A stretch of 64,000 nt of DNA from CAZNXJ01 sp964577115 (GTDB taxonomy: Bacteria > Planctomycetota > Planctomycetia > Pirellulales > Pirellulaceae). The DNA lies in contig CAZNXJ010000021.1 in assembly GCA_964577115.1 (NCBI GenBank), forward strand, positions 1 through 64,000, given 5' to 3'. Shown in pieces: positions 52,464 to 61,846 of the stretch. Each line of letters begins with the position of its first letter. The first letter of the stretch is position 1. The position numbers and the translations under genes were made by a program. The notes beneath the pieces are model-generated. The model did no database searches and was not told where the DNA came from. It worked only from the letters and a program-made list of their open reading frames with translations.

Positions 52464-55400
52464 TTAATTACCGACCGGTTCCAATTCCGCGACCCGGTGC
52501 AGCGTCCCGTCATAGGTCGCCACCCACCAGTCGCTGCCGGACTGTACAGGCCCGGATGCAAGCGGCTCTCCGACGTCCGTTTTGGCGAGGACACGACCGT
52601 CCTGCCCGCCGAGCCGCAGGAGCTCTCCCTGCACCGTAGCCACCAGGTAATCCTGCTCGGCGACGCTCACACCGGCCACGCCTCCAAGGGCCACCGGGGC
52701 GGCCCACTGCCGCTCGCCCGATTCCGCGATCGCAATCACCCCTTCTTCATCCGTCGCTACGAGCACTGCATTGCCCACGCGCTCCGGCCCCCAGACGATG
52801 CGGCCTTTGACGGGTACCGCCTCCCCAGCTTCGAGGCGCGGAAGCTGAAGTGGCAATAGCGCATCGCTGTCGCTGCGTCGCACGCCAGCCCAGGCTCGCT
52901 CGCCCAACACGGTGAAGCCGGTGATGGGTTCTTCATCAAGCGTGACGCTTTCGAATGCTTCGAGATGCGGCCGCCCTGTTTCGACAATCCCCACGCGATA
53001 CGCGCGGCTGCGTCCGTCCGCGACGACGAACTCGGGCGCGTCGGGGATCAGTGCCGGCCGCCGCCAGTTGACTCGGCTTCCCGCTTCAACGGCCGGATGG
53101 AAGGGCAGGACCTGATTGTCACCCGTCGTCAAACTCAGCAGCGTGATCTGGCCGTTCACCAAGGGAACGAGCAGTCCGCCGTCCATGGCGATAGGCGCCG
53201 TCGTCGCTGCGCGTTCGGGAATATTGAGTCGCATGAGCCGCAGGTCGCGGCCTCCTTGAGAGACATCAATCACCAGGGCGCGGCCCGCGCTGCTGAACAC
53301 GGCATAGCGCCCGTTGCCGAGCGGCACGGCGGCATCGAATACCAGATTGGCAACCTGATCATTGCCCGCCGCCTCGACGAGCCCCTGCTGCATCGAATCG
53401 GCCGTCGCTCGGATAAGACCGCCCCGGGCCGTGATGGCGGCGACGCCGTCGGCGACCGGGAACATTTCGAGTACGGGGGCGGCGATGTCGGTTTCCCAAT
53501 AAACGGTCTTCTCGTTCTCGTGATCCACCGCCGCGACACGGAACCCCGGTGCATTCGCCGCTCGGCGAATATGCACCAGTGCCGGGCCGACGCGCTGTAG
53601 GGGGCCGACGAACGTATCGCCTTCGTTTTCAATCCCGCGGCGAGCCAACTGGCCCTGGCTCGCCTGAATGTCGTAACGGACGAGCCGCTGGTCGGCGACC
53701 CAAAGCTTGCCGCGTTCGGCAAGCACAAAGCTGGCGACCGCCTCGCTACGCGTGGCAGGAAGCGGTTTGATGTCCTCGACGACCGGCGGCTGCGCGTCGG
53801 GGTTGATGTCCAGCACATGGATCGCCCCTTGCGTCGTCGTATAGATCAGCCGTCGCCCCAGTGACTCGGGGGAGCGCACGATCTGGCCCGCCAGCCGAAT
53901 GGGCTCCTGCGCGGGTCCCTGCGGAATGCCGTCGGCGTCGAGCGTCAAACAATGGACCAGCGCGTAGTCAGGACCCGCGTTTTCGGCGATGAACAATCGC
54001 CCCACGGCCGGCGTCGGCGGTACGACGATCGTGCCCGAACGGTGTCCGAGATAGTACACCGCTCGGCACTCCATCGACTCCGGCGAGAGCACATACAGAT
54101 TGTCATTTTCGCCAACCTGGTAGAGCTGTGCGACGCGCGGATCCGCGCCGACGGACATCGGCAGTTTCTGGCCGATGTTCGTCTGACGCGAGCTCTTGCC
54201 GTTCGTCGCATCAATGCTCCACACGAATCCGGAATGGGTCGTCACGAGCACGCGATCGCGCCACACGACGGGGGCGTAGAACGGTTCACCGATCCTAAGT
54301 CGCCAAACGACTTCCCCCGTACGCGCGGCAACGCGCATGACTTCGTGGTCGGCGGTGAGCGTTACCAGCACGTCGGCCCCGGGCTCTTTGGAAAACATGT
54401 CGGGATAGGCCTCGGAGCCGTGCCCCACAAAACGGCGCCAAAGCACCTTCCCGGTGGCGGCGTCCAGCCCATAGACCGAGCCTTGTGCCAGAACGGCCAC
54501 CGTCTGGCCATCCACTCCGGGCACCGCGCCGCCGGAGCGCGTCGAGACGACAATCGAATTGCCGGACGCCTCGGGATCCTCGGCCGACCCTTCCACCGTC
54601 TGCACCGCAACTTCGACCAGGTCGCGCTGGACCTGCGAAATGGCCGCGACGGATTCGATGATCCGCGGGTGGCGTTCGAGAATGGGATACTTCGTCACCA
54701 GCTCGTCCCGAATGCGGTACGCCTCCTGCGGCTGGCGATTTTGAAGCGCCTCGTTCATCGACGCGACGGCCGCGTCGAGCTCGCGGTTACGGCCGATGTC
54801 GCGCCGCACGAGAGCCATCGTTTCCTGGACGCGCGAAATAACGCCCGTAATGGTTTTGCGCAGCGAGGTCGGAATGTAGGCCGGATCTTCGACCAGTTCC
54901 ATGGCGGCATCGGCGGACTGGAGGAGTTTTTCGGCCTCCTCAACGCTCTGCGCATTCTGCGCTTGCTGGGCAAACGCGAGCGCAATGTCGGGCAGGAGCG
55001 ACGCCAGTTCCTCACGCACCACCTGGAAATCGGGTTCCTCCTTTAAGGGCGGCAAGATTTCCTGGGCCGTCGCCAGCGCCCGCTCAGGATTCCGCCCGCC
55101 TTCGGCAACCATCCGGAAGCGCGCCATCTCTTTCTTGACGCGTGCCTTGCCGGCATCCGTGTCATACGGGAACGAACTCAGCATCTGCTCGTATTTTTCA
55201 ATGGCATTCGCGTACGCGGCGTTGCGGTAATCTTCTTCGGCCGCCGCAAAGATCTCTTGCGCGGTACCGCGCGTCATCGAGCGGTAGAGGGCAAACCCGA
55301 GAACGAGCAGCAGCACCAACACGCCGCCACCGACCAGCATGAGCGGCGAGTCCCACGGGTTTTCGCGGGCTCGTTTCTTCTTAGCAAGAAAAGCCGCCGC

Positions 55401-56144
55401 CGCGGACGTCGGCTCCGACTGCTCAATCGGCTCGACGTCGTCGACCGGTTCCAGCTCATCCAAAACCTCGGTGGGAGCCGCTGGCGCGGTACGTTTTCGT
55501 TCAGCATTGGCGACCGCGGCGCGGCCCGCCCTCCCTGAGCGGCTGGTCGCCGGAGGACTGAGCGGATCGAGCTGGGGTTGGTCTTCGAGCGGGGCAAGTT
55601 CCGATTCGGTGATGACCGGAGCGGTGCGGCTGGGCGCTGGCTTCGCCTTGGACGTCGGCGGCTTGGGCTTGGAGGATTTCGCGGGCCGAGCGGCCTCGGC
55701 CGTGTCCCCTAGAATCAGCTCGTCGTCCTCGGGTACGGCGGGCGGTTTGGGACGCCCGGCGGCTGGCGCGGCGCCGCTCGAGCGGCTGGTCTGAGGCGCC
55801 GCGGGCCGAGCTGGCGCGGGCGGCTGGTCGGACAGCGGCGCGAGCAGCAGATCGGCCTCCGGAGCCGCCGACTTCTTCTTGTCGTTCTTCTCGGCTTCCG
55901 AGCGTTTCGACTGCACCACCGCGGCCTTGCGCCCCTTGCGCTGTTCGATTTCCGCGGTGACCTCATTGATCAGTTTCGTCGCCTGGAACTTCGTGAGGTG
56001 CCCGTTGTCGACGAGCAGTTTCGCGACCGACTCGGCCGTCACGCCTCGGCTGGCTTCGCTCAGCTGCCTCCGCAGATCGGCGATCACCGCGTCTTCCAGC
56101 AAACCATCTTTTTCCAGGCGGTCGAGTAACTCTCGCGCTGACAT
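52464..56144 (-). CDS. Large membrane-anchored PQQ-like beta-propeller protein
   Basis: The 1226-aa product has four parts. Residues 1-60 are a small helical module (ELLDRLEKDGLLEDAVIADL and NGHLTKFQATKLINEV) of a kind also seen at the N terminus of planctomycete Ser/Thr kinases. Residues 60-265 are a Pro/Ala/Lys-rich cytoplasmic linker. One TM helix follows (LMLVGGGVLVLLLVLGFALY), then a TPR-like helical stretch (EEDYRNAAYANAIEKYEQML). From about residue 520 to the end PQQ/WD-like propeller blades repeat (YGLDAATGKVLWRR, VAARTGEVVWRLRIG, WSIDATNGKSS). It is the largest component of the cluster and should face the periplasm with its propeller. Confidence 0.85.
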   Translation of the reverse strand: MSARELLDRLEKDGLLEDAVIADLRRQLSEASRGVTAESVAKLLVDNGHLTKFQATKLINEVTAEIEQRKGRKAAVVQSKRSEAEKNDKKKSAAPEADLLLAPLSDQPPAPARPAAPQTSRSSGAAPAAGRPKPPAVPEDDELILGDTAEAARPAKSSKPKPPTSKAKPAPSRTAPVITESELAPLEDQPQLDPLSPPATSRSGRAGRAAVANAERKRTAPAAPTEVLDELEPVDDVEPIEQSEPTSAAAAFLAKKKRARENPWDSPLMLVGGGVLVLLLVLGFALYRSMTRGTAQEIFAAAEEDYRNAAYANAIEKYEQMLSSFPYDTDAGKARVKKEMARFRMVAEGGRNPERALATAQEILPPLKEEPDFQVVREELASLLPDIALAFAQQAQNAQSVEEAEKLLQSADAAMELVEDPAYIPTSLRKTITGVISRVQETMALVRRDIGRNRELDAAVASMNEALQNRQPQEAYRIRDELVTKYPILERHPRIIESVAAISQVQRDLVEVAVQTVEGSAEDPEASGNSIVVSTRSGGAVPGVDGQTVAVLAQGSVYGLDAATGKVLWRRFVGHGSEAYPDMFSKEPGADVLVTLTADHEVMRVAARTGEVVWRLRIGEPFYAPVVWRDRVLVTTHSGFVWSIDATNGKSSRQTNIGQKLPMSVGADPRVAQLYQVGENDNLYVLSPESMECRAVYYLGHRSGTIVVPPTPAVGRLFIAENAGPDYALVHCLTLDADGIPQGPAQEPIRLAGQIVRSPESLGRRLIYTTTQGAIHVLDINPDAQPPVVEDIKPLPATRSEAVASFVLAERGKLWVADQRLVRYDIQASQGQLARRGIENEGDTFVGPLQRVGPALVHIRRAANAPGFRVAAVDHENEKTVYWETDIAAPVLEMFPVADGVAAITARGGLIRATADSMQQGLVEAAGNDQVANLVFDAAVPLGNGRYAVFSSAGRALVIDVSQGGRDLRLMRLNIPERAATTAPIAMDGGLLVPLVNGQITLLSLTTGDNQVLPFHPAVEAGSRVNWRRPALIPDAPEFVVADGRSRAYRVGIVETGRPHLEAFESVTLDEEPITGFTVLGERAWAGVRRSDSDALLPLQLPRLEAGEAVPVKGRIVWGPERVGNAVLVATDEEGVIAIAESGERQWAAPVALGGVAGVSVAEQDYLVATVQGELLRLGGQDGRVLAKTDVGEPLASGPVQSGSDWWVATYDGTLHRVAELEPVGN

Positions 56145-56443
56145 GCCAGTTCCTTGAGGTATTTCACACGGTAGGCGTGGAGCAAGCCGCTACCACCAGC
56201 GAGTTCGCGTTGTGCGGCGCGATACCGGGCCGACGGGTCCACCGTCCCCGCGAGCCGGCTCGTCGCTCGTGTGGGCGTCTTCCTTCGGGCGAGACTGCGG
56301 GGCTTCGCAGTCCCCGCCCGCTGTCTTATTCGGCGACTGGCTCAGGCCAGCTCGCCTCCTGCTTGTCTGGTGGGTGGCTGCCCGGTGCCGCCTCCCGCGC
56401 GCGGACGGCGAATCCGACGTTCGCCCAAACCGCGGCCCTTCGT
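56145..56443. other. Intergenic stretch inside the ExbBD/PQQ cluster
   Basis: About 300 bases between the zinc-ribbon exbD and the PQQ-propeller gene. A stable hairpin (GACTGCG / CGCAGTC flanked by GGGC/GCCC, around 56286-56325) is present but has no U-tract. It could attenuate or process the transcript. No promoter consensus was seen. Confidence 0.4.
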
Positions 56444-57154
56444 TCAAATACTCTCCTCAACCGTCACCACTTGTACTTCCTCAATGCCGACAGCGGTTCC
56501 CGCATCGAGCGCCATGACGACATACTCGTGCGTGGCATCGACGTGGGCTTTGACGAGCAGCTTGGTGGGCGAGCTCGACCCGCGCGCTTCCTTCGCTTCG
56601 CGCAGCTGAGCCAGCAGTTCCTGTTCGCCGGCGCATTCCTTCTCCCAGTCCACGGTGCTGACGAAGAACGTGTTGTTCTCATCCACCAGCACGGTGATGT
56701 AATCCGGGTTGTCTTCGATTTGCATGACCTGGGTGCTCGGCTGATCCGAAATCTCCGGCTTCGGATGTTCGAGCGACCGCTGCTGAACGAACGTCGCGGT
56801 GACCATGAAAAAGATCAGTAGGTTGAACACGACGTCAACCATCGGCGTCATGTCCATCTCGCCGTCGGTGGTCCGTTTCTTGTCACGATCCCCAAAACGA
56901 GGCTTCTCCAAAGGCGGGCTCGCATCGGAAAGCGCTCGCGACTCGGGGGCACCGCTCGGCACCGCAGTGGCGATCGGCGCAGTGTGTTCGGTCAGCGTCT
57001 TGTGGTCCGCCGGCGCCGCGGCCACTTCCACGGCGTCGGGTTGGGGGACTTCGATCATCGTGTCGCACGAGGGGCAGCGGATGCGGCGCCCGGCCGCAAA
57101 ATCGGCGGCCGAATGCCGGGCCTTGCAGTGCGGACATTGAAAGTTGATGGACAC
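56444..57154 (-). CDS. ExbD/TolR-like protein with N-terminal zinc ribbon
   Basis: The 236-aa product begins with a zinc-ribbon (Cys7, Cys10, Cys27 and Cys30 in CPHC...CPSC). A variable linker (residues 36-98) is followed by an ExbD core: EMDMTPMVDVVFNLLIFFMV with the proton-carrying Asp107 in the single TM helix, then a periplasmic domain. The zinc ribbon would lie in the cytoplasm. I use the GTG at 57154 because GGAGG lies 11 nt upstream and because it starts right at the zinc ribbon, 5 nt after the upstream exbD stop. This fusion is not the textbook ExbD form. Confidence 0.88.
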   Translation of the reverse strand: MSINFQCPHCKARHSAADFAAGRRIRCPSCDTMIEVPQPDAVEVAAAPADHKTLTEHTAPIATAVPSGAPESRALSDASPPLEKPRFGDRDKKRTTDGEMDMTPMVDVVFNLLIFFMVTATFVQQRSLEHPKPEISDQPSTQVMQIEDNPDYITVLVDENNTFFVSTVDWEKECAGEQELLAQLREAKEARGSSSPTKLLVKAHVDATHEYVVMALDAGTAVGIEEVQVVTVEESI

Positions 57155-57158
57155 GCGG

Positions 57159-57707
57159 CTACGAACCTCCATCCAACACAGCGACAAACAGCGACTCCAC
57201 CGTCTCCACTTTACTCGCGGCCTCGGCCACGCGTGCCACGTCGCGGTGCTTTACTCCCTTGGATGCTTTTAGCAGCACATACCGCTTGGCCGTGCCATCG
57301 ACCTGTTCTTCCAGGTACGCAATGATCTCGTCTTCCTGGTCCGCCAGATTTGTCGCCTGAAGCTGCGCGGCCGGATCCGTTCGGTCGCCTTTGAAGATCC
57401 GCGCTGAACCGTCTGGTCCCCCTTCGGCGAGGACCAGGACAGCGGATTGATCAACGAGCACCGTCGAGGCGAACTTCGTCTTGGGCAATTCGACTTCGCC
57501 CTGCGTGTCGATTTTCGAGGTGAGCACAAAAAAGATGAGCAGCAGAAAGGTCATGTCGATCATCGGCGTGATGTCCATTTCGGTATCATCATCGCGCCGC
57601 GGCCGCGGCTTGATCGCGATATCCCCGCTCGACGCCAGGCCCTCCTTGCCCGGCTCGGGCGCTTCGTACGTATGCAGCTCATGTTGTGCGGGATGCGGAA
57701 TATCCAT
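57159..57707 (-). CDS. ExbD/TolR biopolymer transport protein
   Basis: The 182-aa product is an ExbD: N-terminal cytoplasmic tail of about 43 residues, TM helix with EMDITPMIDMTFLLLIFFVL carrying Asp51, and a periplasmic domain. It pairs with the ExbB encoded 120 nt upstream and with the zinc-ribbon ExbD directly downstream. Two different ExbD copies beside one ExbB suggest a hetero-dimeric stator. ATG 57707 is used; a TTG nine bases earlier is possible. Confidence 0.93.
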   Translation of the reverse strand: MDIPHPAQHELHTYEAPEPGKEGLASSGDIAIKPRPRRDDDTEMDITPMIDMTFLLLIFFVLTSKIDTQGEVELPKTKFASTVLVDQSAVLVLAEGGPDGSARIFKGDRTDPAAQLQATNLADQEDEIIAYLEEQVDGTAKRYVLLKASKGVKHRDVARVAEAASKVETVESLFVAVLDGGS

Positions 57708-57826
57708 CGTGAACAATCAATCGCGTGAGGTGCTGTTTCCTGGCTGCTTGTGCCGGACCACCGCGTCAAACAAGTCGAACCGGCCGACTACCCCCGACCG
57801 GCTCGCGGCAACGCCAGCGAGGTCAC

Positions 57827-58474
57827 TTAGGACGAACGCTGGTTCGACTGGGCCGCTCGAAAAGCTTCCAGGAATCGCGTCAGCCCTTCGGCGGTGAGAT
57901 CTTCGAGCTTGCGAATGCGCACGTTGATCATCGTGACCGACAGGATCAACGGAATGGCGATGGCCAGCCCAACGGCCGTGGTGATCAGCGCCGTATTGAT
58001 GTCGCTCGCCAAATCCGTTGGCTCAACGTTCGTTGCCGTTGCCAGCTTGCCAAACGCGCCCATCATGCCGAGCACCGTACCGAACAGGCCGAGCATCGGG
58101 GCGGATTTGATCACCGTGTTAACCCAGCTGAGCCGTGTTTCGAGATCTTCGAGCACATCCCGCTGGAACCGATCGAGAATCAGCTGCCGCACCTTATCAA
58201 AGCCGATTTTGCGATTTTCGATCCCGAGGGCCGAGAGCTGGCAAACCGCTCGCCGGTCGCCTTCGCAGAGCTGATACGCTTCGTCGAAGCGACCTTGGGA
58301 GAGCGAACTTTCGAGCGCTCCCAGGAACTCGTTCTGCGACTCCTCCGACTCGAAACGCTTATGGTTGATTCGCGACCAAAGCATGACGACGCAGTAAGCG
58401 CCCCACGCCGCAATCGCCGCAAGTGCACCGTATGTGAGATTCCCGATGATGTTATAGAGCTGGTGAATGTCCAT
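57827..58474 (-). CDS. ExbB/TolQ/MotA-type proton channel subunit (second copy)
   Basis: The 215-aa product has three TM helices and the family pore motifs LGLFGTVLGMMGAF and ALITTAVGLAIAIPLIL. The TM1 segment is LTYGALAAIAAWGAYCVVML. Unlike the copy at 11255 it has no long N-terminal extension. It follows the anchored protein gene by 86 nt and precedes the exbD pair. No clear Shine-Dalgarno is seen. Confidence 0.93.
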   Translation of the reverse strand: MDIHQLYNIIGNLTYGALAAIAAWGAYCVVMLWSRINHKRFESEESQNEFLGALESSLSQGRFDEAYQLCEGDRRAVCQLSALGIENRKIGFDKVRQLILDRFQRDVLEDLETRLSWVNTVIKSAPMLGLFGTVLGMMGAFGKLATATNVEPTDLASDINTALITTAVGLAIAIPLILSVTMINVRIRKLEDLTAEGLTRFLEAFRAAQSNQRSS

Positions 58475-58560
58475 GGATATGTTCGTTGCAGGTGCAGGTT
58501 GCGTTCAACAGAAACCCGAACAGTGCGGCCCGGAATCGGAGCCGACAAGAACGAGGTGGG

Positions 58561-59454
58561 TTACGGCGGAGCAGGGCGGAAGAGCTGTTCGATAATGAAG
58601 TATTCGAAACCATTCCCCTGGGGTCGAACACCGAAGATCGTCTTGAGCCATTCTTTGGGTGACCGGCCGGGGGAATTCTCGAACTCGAGCCGGTGCAGCA
58701 TCTCGTTGACCTCCTCCGGAATGAACTGCATCACGATGCGCCCCTCGGTCGGGATGCCCGCTCGCTGGAGAAGCTGTTCGTCGTAGCGCCGCAGTTGCCC
58801 CTCGCGCCACGTGAAGTAGATACGCCGTTCGTCCTTGCTGGCGCCTTGCCGCCGCGTCGGAGGTCGGCGAGAAACATTCGAAGCGTAATCGATCAGCGGA
58901 GCCCCACCGGCCGCCGCCAGCTCGATTTTGAAGAAGTCCAGTTGCCGCGCGTACAGATCGATGCTCGAGGACTCGTAGCGAAATTCCCACCGTTCCCACG
59001 GAGGAATCACACCTTCGCCCTCGCCTTCGGGACCTGGCGGGCGGCTGTCGCCGCGTCCCGAGCCCTCGCTCGAAACAAGCTGGTCGGTCGGGATGCTGTC
59101 GAAGTTGGCCACGACGGCCGACGCCAGATCGGTGACCGGTTCGAGGGCCGCTTCGAGCTGCGGTTCCTGCATGACGGCTTCCAGCTCTTCAACGCCCGGC
59201 GGCTCGGCATCCCGTTCGAACCCCGCCGCATGATCGCCGCGCCCGGGATACTGAATCATCTCGATCGGGGAACTGCGGCGAGGAAATACGAGCACCGATA
59301 AGAGCCAGATGCCAAACAGAATCACGACGGCCAGCCCGACCATCACCAGCGCTGTCACCATCAGGCTGGCCGCCTTATCGTAGGTGCTGACTCTCAGTGA
59401 ACGGCTACTGGCCGTCGACGGCAACGAGCCGGACGATTTAGACAGCGAGCTCAC
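58561..59454 (-). CDS. Single-TM protein, first gene of the ExbBD/PQQ cluster
   Basis: The 297-aa product starts at a GTG with GAGGA 9 to 10 nt upstream. It has a short Ser-rich cytoplasmic tail, one TM helix (TALVMVGLAVVILFGIWLLS, about residues 34-56) and a periplasmic part. The latter has an acidic linker (residues 65-150) and a C-terminal domain (residues 155-297) I cannot name. The layout, TM plus linker plus small periplasmic domain next to exbB, is the layout of TonB/TolA-like transducers, but no TonB domain is seen. A sigma70 promoter lies at 59688-59716. Confidence 0.78.
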   Translation of the reverse strand: MSSLSKSSGSLPSTASSRSLRVSTYDKAASLMVTALVMVGLAVVILFGIWLLSVLVFPRRSSPIEMIQYPGRGDHAAGFERDAEPPGVEELEAVMQEPQLEAALEPVTDLASAVVANFDSIPTDQLVSSEGSGRGDSRPPGPEGEGEGVIPPWERWEFRYESSSIDLYARQLDFFKIELAAAGGAPLIDYASNVSRRPPTRRQGASKDERRIYFTWREGQLRRYDEQLLQRAGIPTEGRIVMQFIPEEVNEMLHRLEFENSPGRSPKEWLKTIFGVRPQGNGFEYFIIEQLFRPAPP

Positions 59455-59687
59455 GTTGTCAGATCCTCAAAGCGGATTGGCGAGCGCCGCCAGCGACGCG
59501 AGCGCACCTCCAACGGCCCGGGGGGGCCGCAGAGTAGATTTTCGCATCTCGGACAGGCGCCTAGAAGGGACACGCGCCACGTACTCCGCGACGGCCGCGT
59601 GTGGAGCTGGCGGGAAAACGAGAGAGATCTTCCCAAAGGCAGATTGGCTCAGTCGCGCAAGACTCCCGCTGTTCCGTCTTGCTACCG

Positions 59688-59716
59688 ATCCTAATGCTAG
59701 CCCTTAGGGGTGTCAA
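59688..59716 (-). promoter_or_regulatory. sigma70-type promoter of the ExbBD/PQQ cluster
   Basis: On the minus strand a perfect TTGACA (59716-59711) and TAGGAT (59693-59688) are separated by 17 nt. The leader to the GTG at 59454 would be about 225 nt. Confidence 0.65.
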
Positions 59717-59810
59717 GCAAATCCATCCTCAAGTCCTTGTGGCGTTAAGGTTTGCCATAAGTGCTCACCCCACGTTGGAACCAGTTTGGATGCGGGGGCC
59801 AAGGCGATGT

Positions 59811-59842
59811 AACCACGAATGACACGAAGGTTACGAATGACA
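59811..59842. repeat. Short 9-nt-period repeat (ACGAA units)
   Basis: ACGAA recurs at 59815, 59824 and 59833 with exact 9-nt spacing; on the minus strand it reads TTCGTaacc TTCGTgtca TTCGTggtt. It lies in the intergenic region between the cluster promoter and the hemerythrin gene. The minus-strand end ATTCGTGGTT is close to the end of the 60784 repeat. Confidence 0.7.
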
Positions 59843-59948
59843 CTAGAGTTAGGCATGGGAGGAAGTAAGAAGTGGGCGGCAGTGGAGCCGAGCGTAGAAT
59901 GCACCGGGCCGTGCGGGATGTTCGGTGGAGATGAAAGGGTGGGGTGAT

Positions 59949-60503
59949 ATGGTGTCGATTCAATTGGGTGGTCGGCCGCTGGCGGATTTCAATGAGCCGC
60001 TGCGGATGCTCGAGGACTGCCACCGCCGCATCGAGCACTTCCTGGACGTGCTACGGAAAGTCGCCGACAAGTTCGGCGAGGAGGAACTGACCGACGAGGG
60101 CCGCCGAGCTCTCGATTCGTCGCTGACCTACTTCGCCGAGGCCGCTCCACGACACACGGCCGACGAAGAAGAATCCCTCTTTCCACGCATGCGCCAGAGC
60201 ACCGATCCGGCCGTCCATGCGGCGCTCGCCGAACTCGAGCGGCTCGAAGCGGATCATCGCCGAGCGGAAGTCATGCACAAACGCGTCGATCAACTCGGAC
60301 GGCGGTGGCTGGCAGCGGGCCAACTGTCGATCGCGGAACGCGAGGAATTTCGCGAGCTGGTCGACGGCCTGACGGCGATTTACGCCGTGCACATTCCGCA
60401 AGAAGAACAGCGTGTCTTCACGCTCGCCGCCCGTGCGCTCACGGCCAGCGAACTCCAGCAATTGGGCGACGAAATGCGAGTTCGCCGCCGATTGCCACGC
60501 TAA
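59949..60503 (+). CDS. Hemerythrin HHE-domain protein
   Basis: The 184-aa product is an HHE cation-binding four-helix protein. Putative iron ligands lie in EDCHRRIEHFL, PRHTADEEESLFP, LEADHRRAE and AVHIPQEEQRVF. Such proteins bind O2 or NO or store iron, and related ones regulate stress responses. Start choice is uncertain between ATG 59931 (after GGTGG) and ATG 59949 (after GGGTGGGG); I use the latter. It stands alone between a divergent cluster and tRNA-Phe. Confidence 0.88.
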   Translation: MVSIQLGGRPLADFNEPLRMLEDCHRRIEHFLDVLRKVADKFGEEELTDEGRRALDSSLTYFAEAAPRHTADEEESLFPRMRQSTDPAVHAALAELERLEADHRRAEVMHKRVDQLGRRWLAAGQLSIAEREEFRELVDGLTAIYAVHIPQEEQRVFTLAARALTASELQQLGDEMRVRRRLPR

Positions 60504-60527
60504 ACGCGGGGCATGGAGAGAAACAAG

Positions 60528-60600
<73 letters not shown>

Positions 60601-60611
60601 GAGGTTGCGTC

Positions 60612-60639
60612 AGTGTATTGACTTACGGTTTTCTCGCAA
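60612..60639 (-). promoter_or_regulatory. Candidate promoter of tRNA-Phe
   Basis: On the minus strand TTGCGA (60639-60634) and TACACT (60617-60612) are separated by 16 nt. Each box has two mismatches, but the position just before the tRNA supports it. Confidence 0.4.
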
Positions 60640-60783
60640 GCCCGGAAAACCTGTTTGTCCCTATTTTTGGGCACAGGGGATAGGCCGCGCGCCAAGGACG
60701 CCGCCGAGACGCAACATCATATAGCGCGGGCGGACCGGACGCCAGGGACCTCGCGCACGAAGCGCCGAGGATCCAACCACCCC

Positions 60784-60813
60784 ATCCGTGCCTATCCGAG
60801 TTGATCCGTGGTT
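60784..60813. repeat. Short 10-nt-period repeat (ATCCGNG units)
   Basis: Three units ATCCGTGCCT, ATCCGAGTTG and ATCCGTGGTT follow each other exactly. The last ends like the minus-strand form of the 59811 repeat. Such short phased repeats occur scattered in intergenic DNA of several phyla. The rest of 60640-60912 holds no gene I can see. Confidence 0.7.
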
Positions 60814-60912
60814 CACCCGAAATTCCGGGCGGATAAATTTCTTCCCAGATTCCACGCAACAAATCCGGCCTAAGCCCGAGAACGAGCTTATCACCTTCAG
60901 CGGGTAATCACG

Positions 60913-61833
60913 ATGTTACGCAACCAGGCCTTGCAGGCCACACGGCGGCCCGCCGTCCGTACACCGCTCGTTCCCGAGAAGCAGTTCGTGCTGCGCTAGT
61001 TCTAGGGCGCGAAAACCTGTCCGGCCTGTTCGAATACGAACTCGAATTACTCTCCCCCAACCCGGCGCTCGACCCGGCGCTCGTCGTCGGTCAGCCGATC
61101 TCGTTCACATATCGCGGCGGCCCTGCACCGCGATACGGGAACGGTATCGTTAGCCGGTTCCGTTATGTCGGCCAGAGCAGCCTCGGTACGACGTACCGCT
61201 CCACCGTCGTGCCGTGGCTCTGGCTGCTCACCCAGACCACCGGCACAACTTCCAAAACCGTTCGGCTGTCGAAAATCGTCGAGCAGATTTTCAGCGAACT
61301 CGCGGCCTCCAATCCGGGGCTTCCCGATTTCCAATGGTCGCTCCGCAATGAGTACGCGCGGCGTGAATGCTGTGTTCAGTACCAAGAAACCGACTTTCAA
61401 TTCGTGTCGCGGCTGCTCGAAGAAGAAGGCATTTTCTACTATTTCCGCCACGAGCCCGATCGGCACACGCACATACTCGCCGACCACCCGCTCGCCAATT
61501 TCCCGCTCGCCGACCACGACGTCGAATGCAGTGATCTGAGCGAACAAAGCGGATCAGACGACCAGATTACCGAATGGCAGCATGAGGTGTCGTTCCGGCC
61601 CGGCCGCGTGACGCACGGCAATTACAACTTCGAAATCCCAGGTGCTCGCGAGCGTCCGGAGGGCGGCGTCGAGCTACTCGTCGCCGCGCATTCTCCGCAC
61701 GCAGCTGCTTGGCGCCCCGCCGACGTTCGTCCACGAACTGCTCGGCAACATCCAAGGCGTGCTCGTCGAGACCGAACAAGGCGCGTGGACACTGCTCGCC
61801 AGAGAAGCCATGCCTACCGCTCGCGCATCCTGA
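60913..61833 (+). pseudogene. Broken vgrG-like (type VI secretion spike) remnant
   Basis: The frame from ATG 60913 encodes 28 residues resembling a VgrG start (AVRTPLVPEKQFVLR) and then hits TAG at 60997 and TAG at 61003. The next frame continues as VgrG from about 61002: LGRENLSGLFEYELELLSPN, then the gp27-like core including RECCVQYQETDFQFVSRLLE and EEGIFYYFRHEPDRH, to HGNYNFEIPG near 61645. The OB-fold and spike domains that should follow are missing. After about 61690 the frame shifts again to a 40-residue tail (FVHELLGNIQGVLVETEQGA) ending at TGA 61833. So at least two stops, two frame changes and a truncation are present. No other type VI genes are near. Confidence 0.85.
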
Positions 61834-61846
61834 GCCCCAGAAACCG

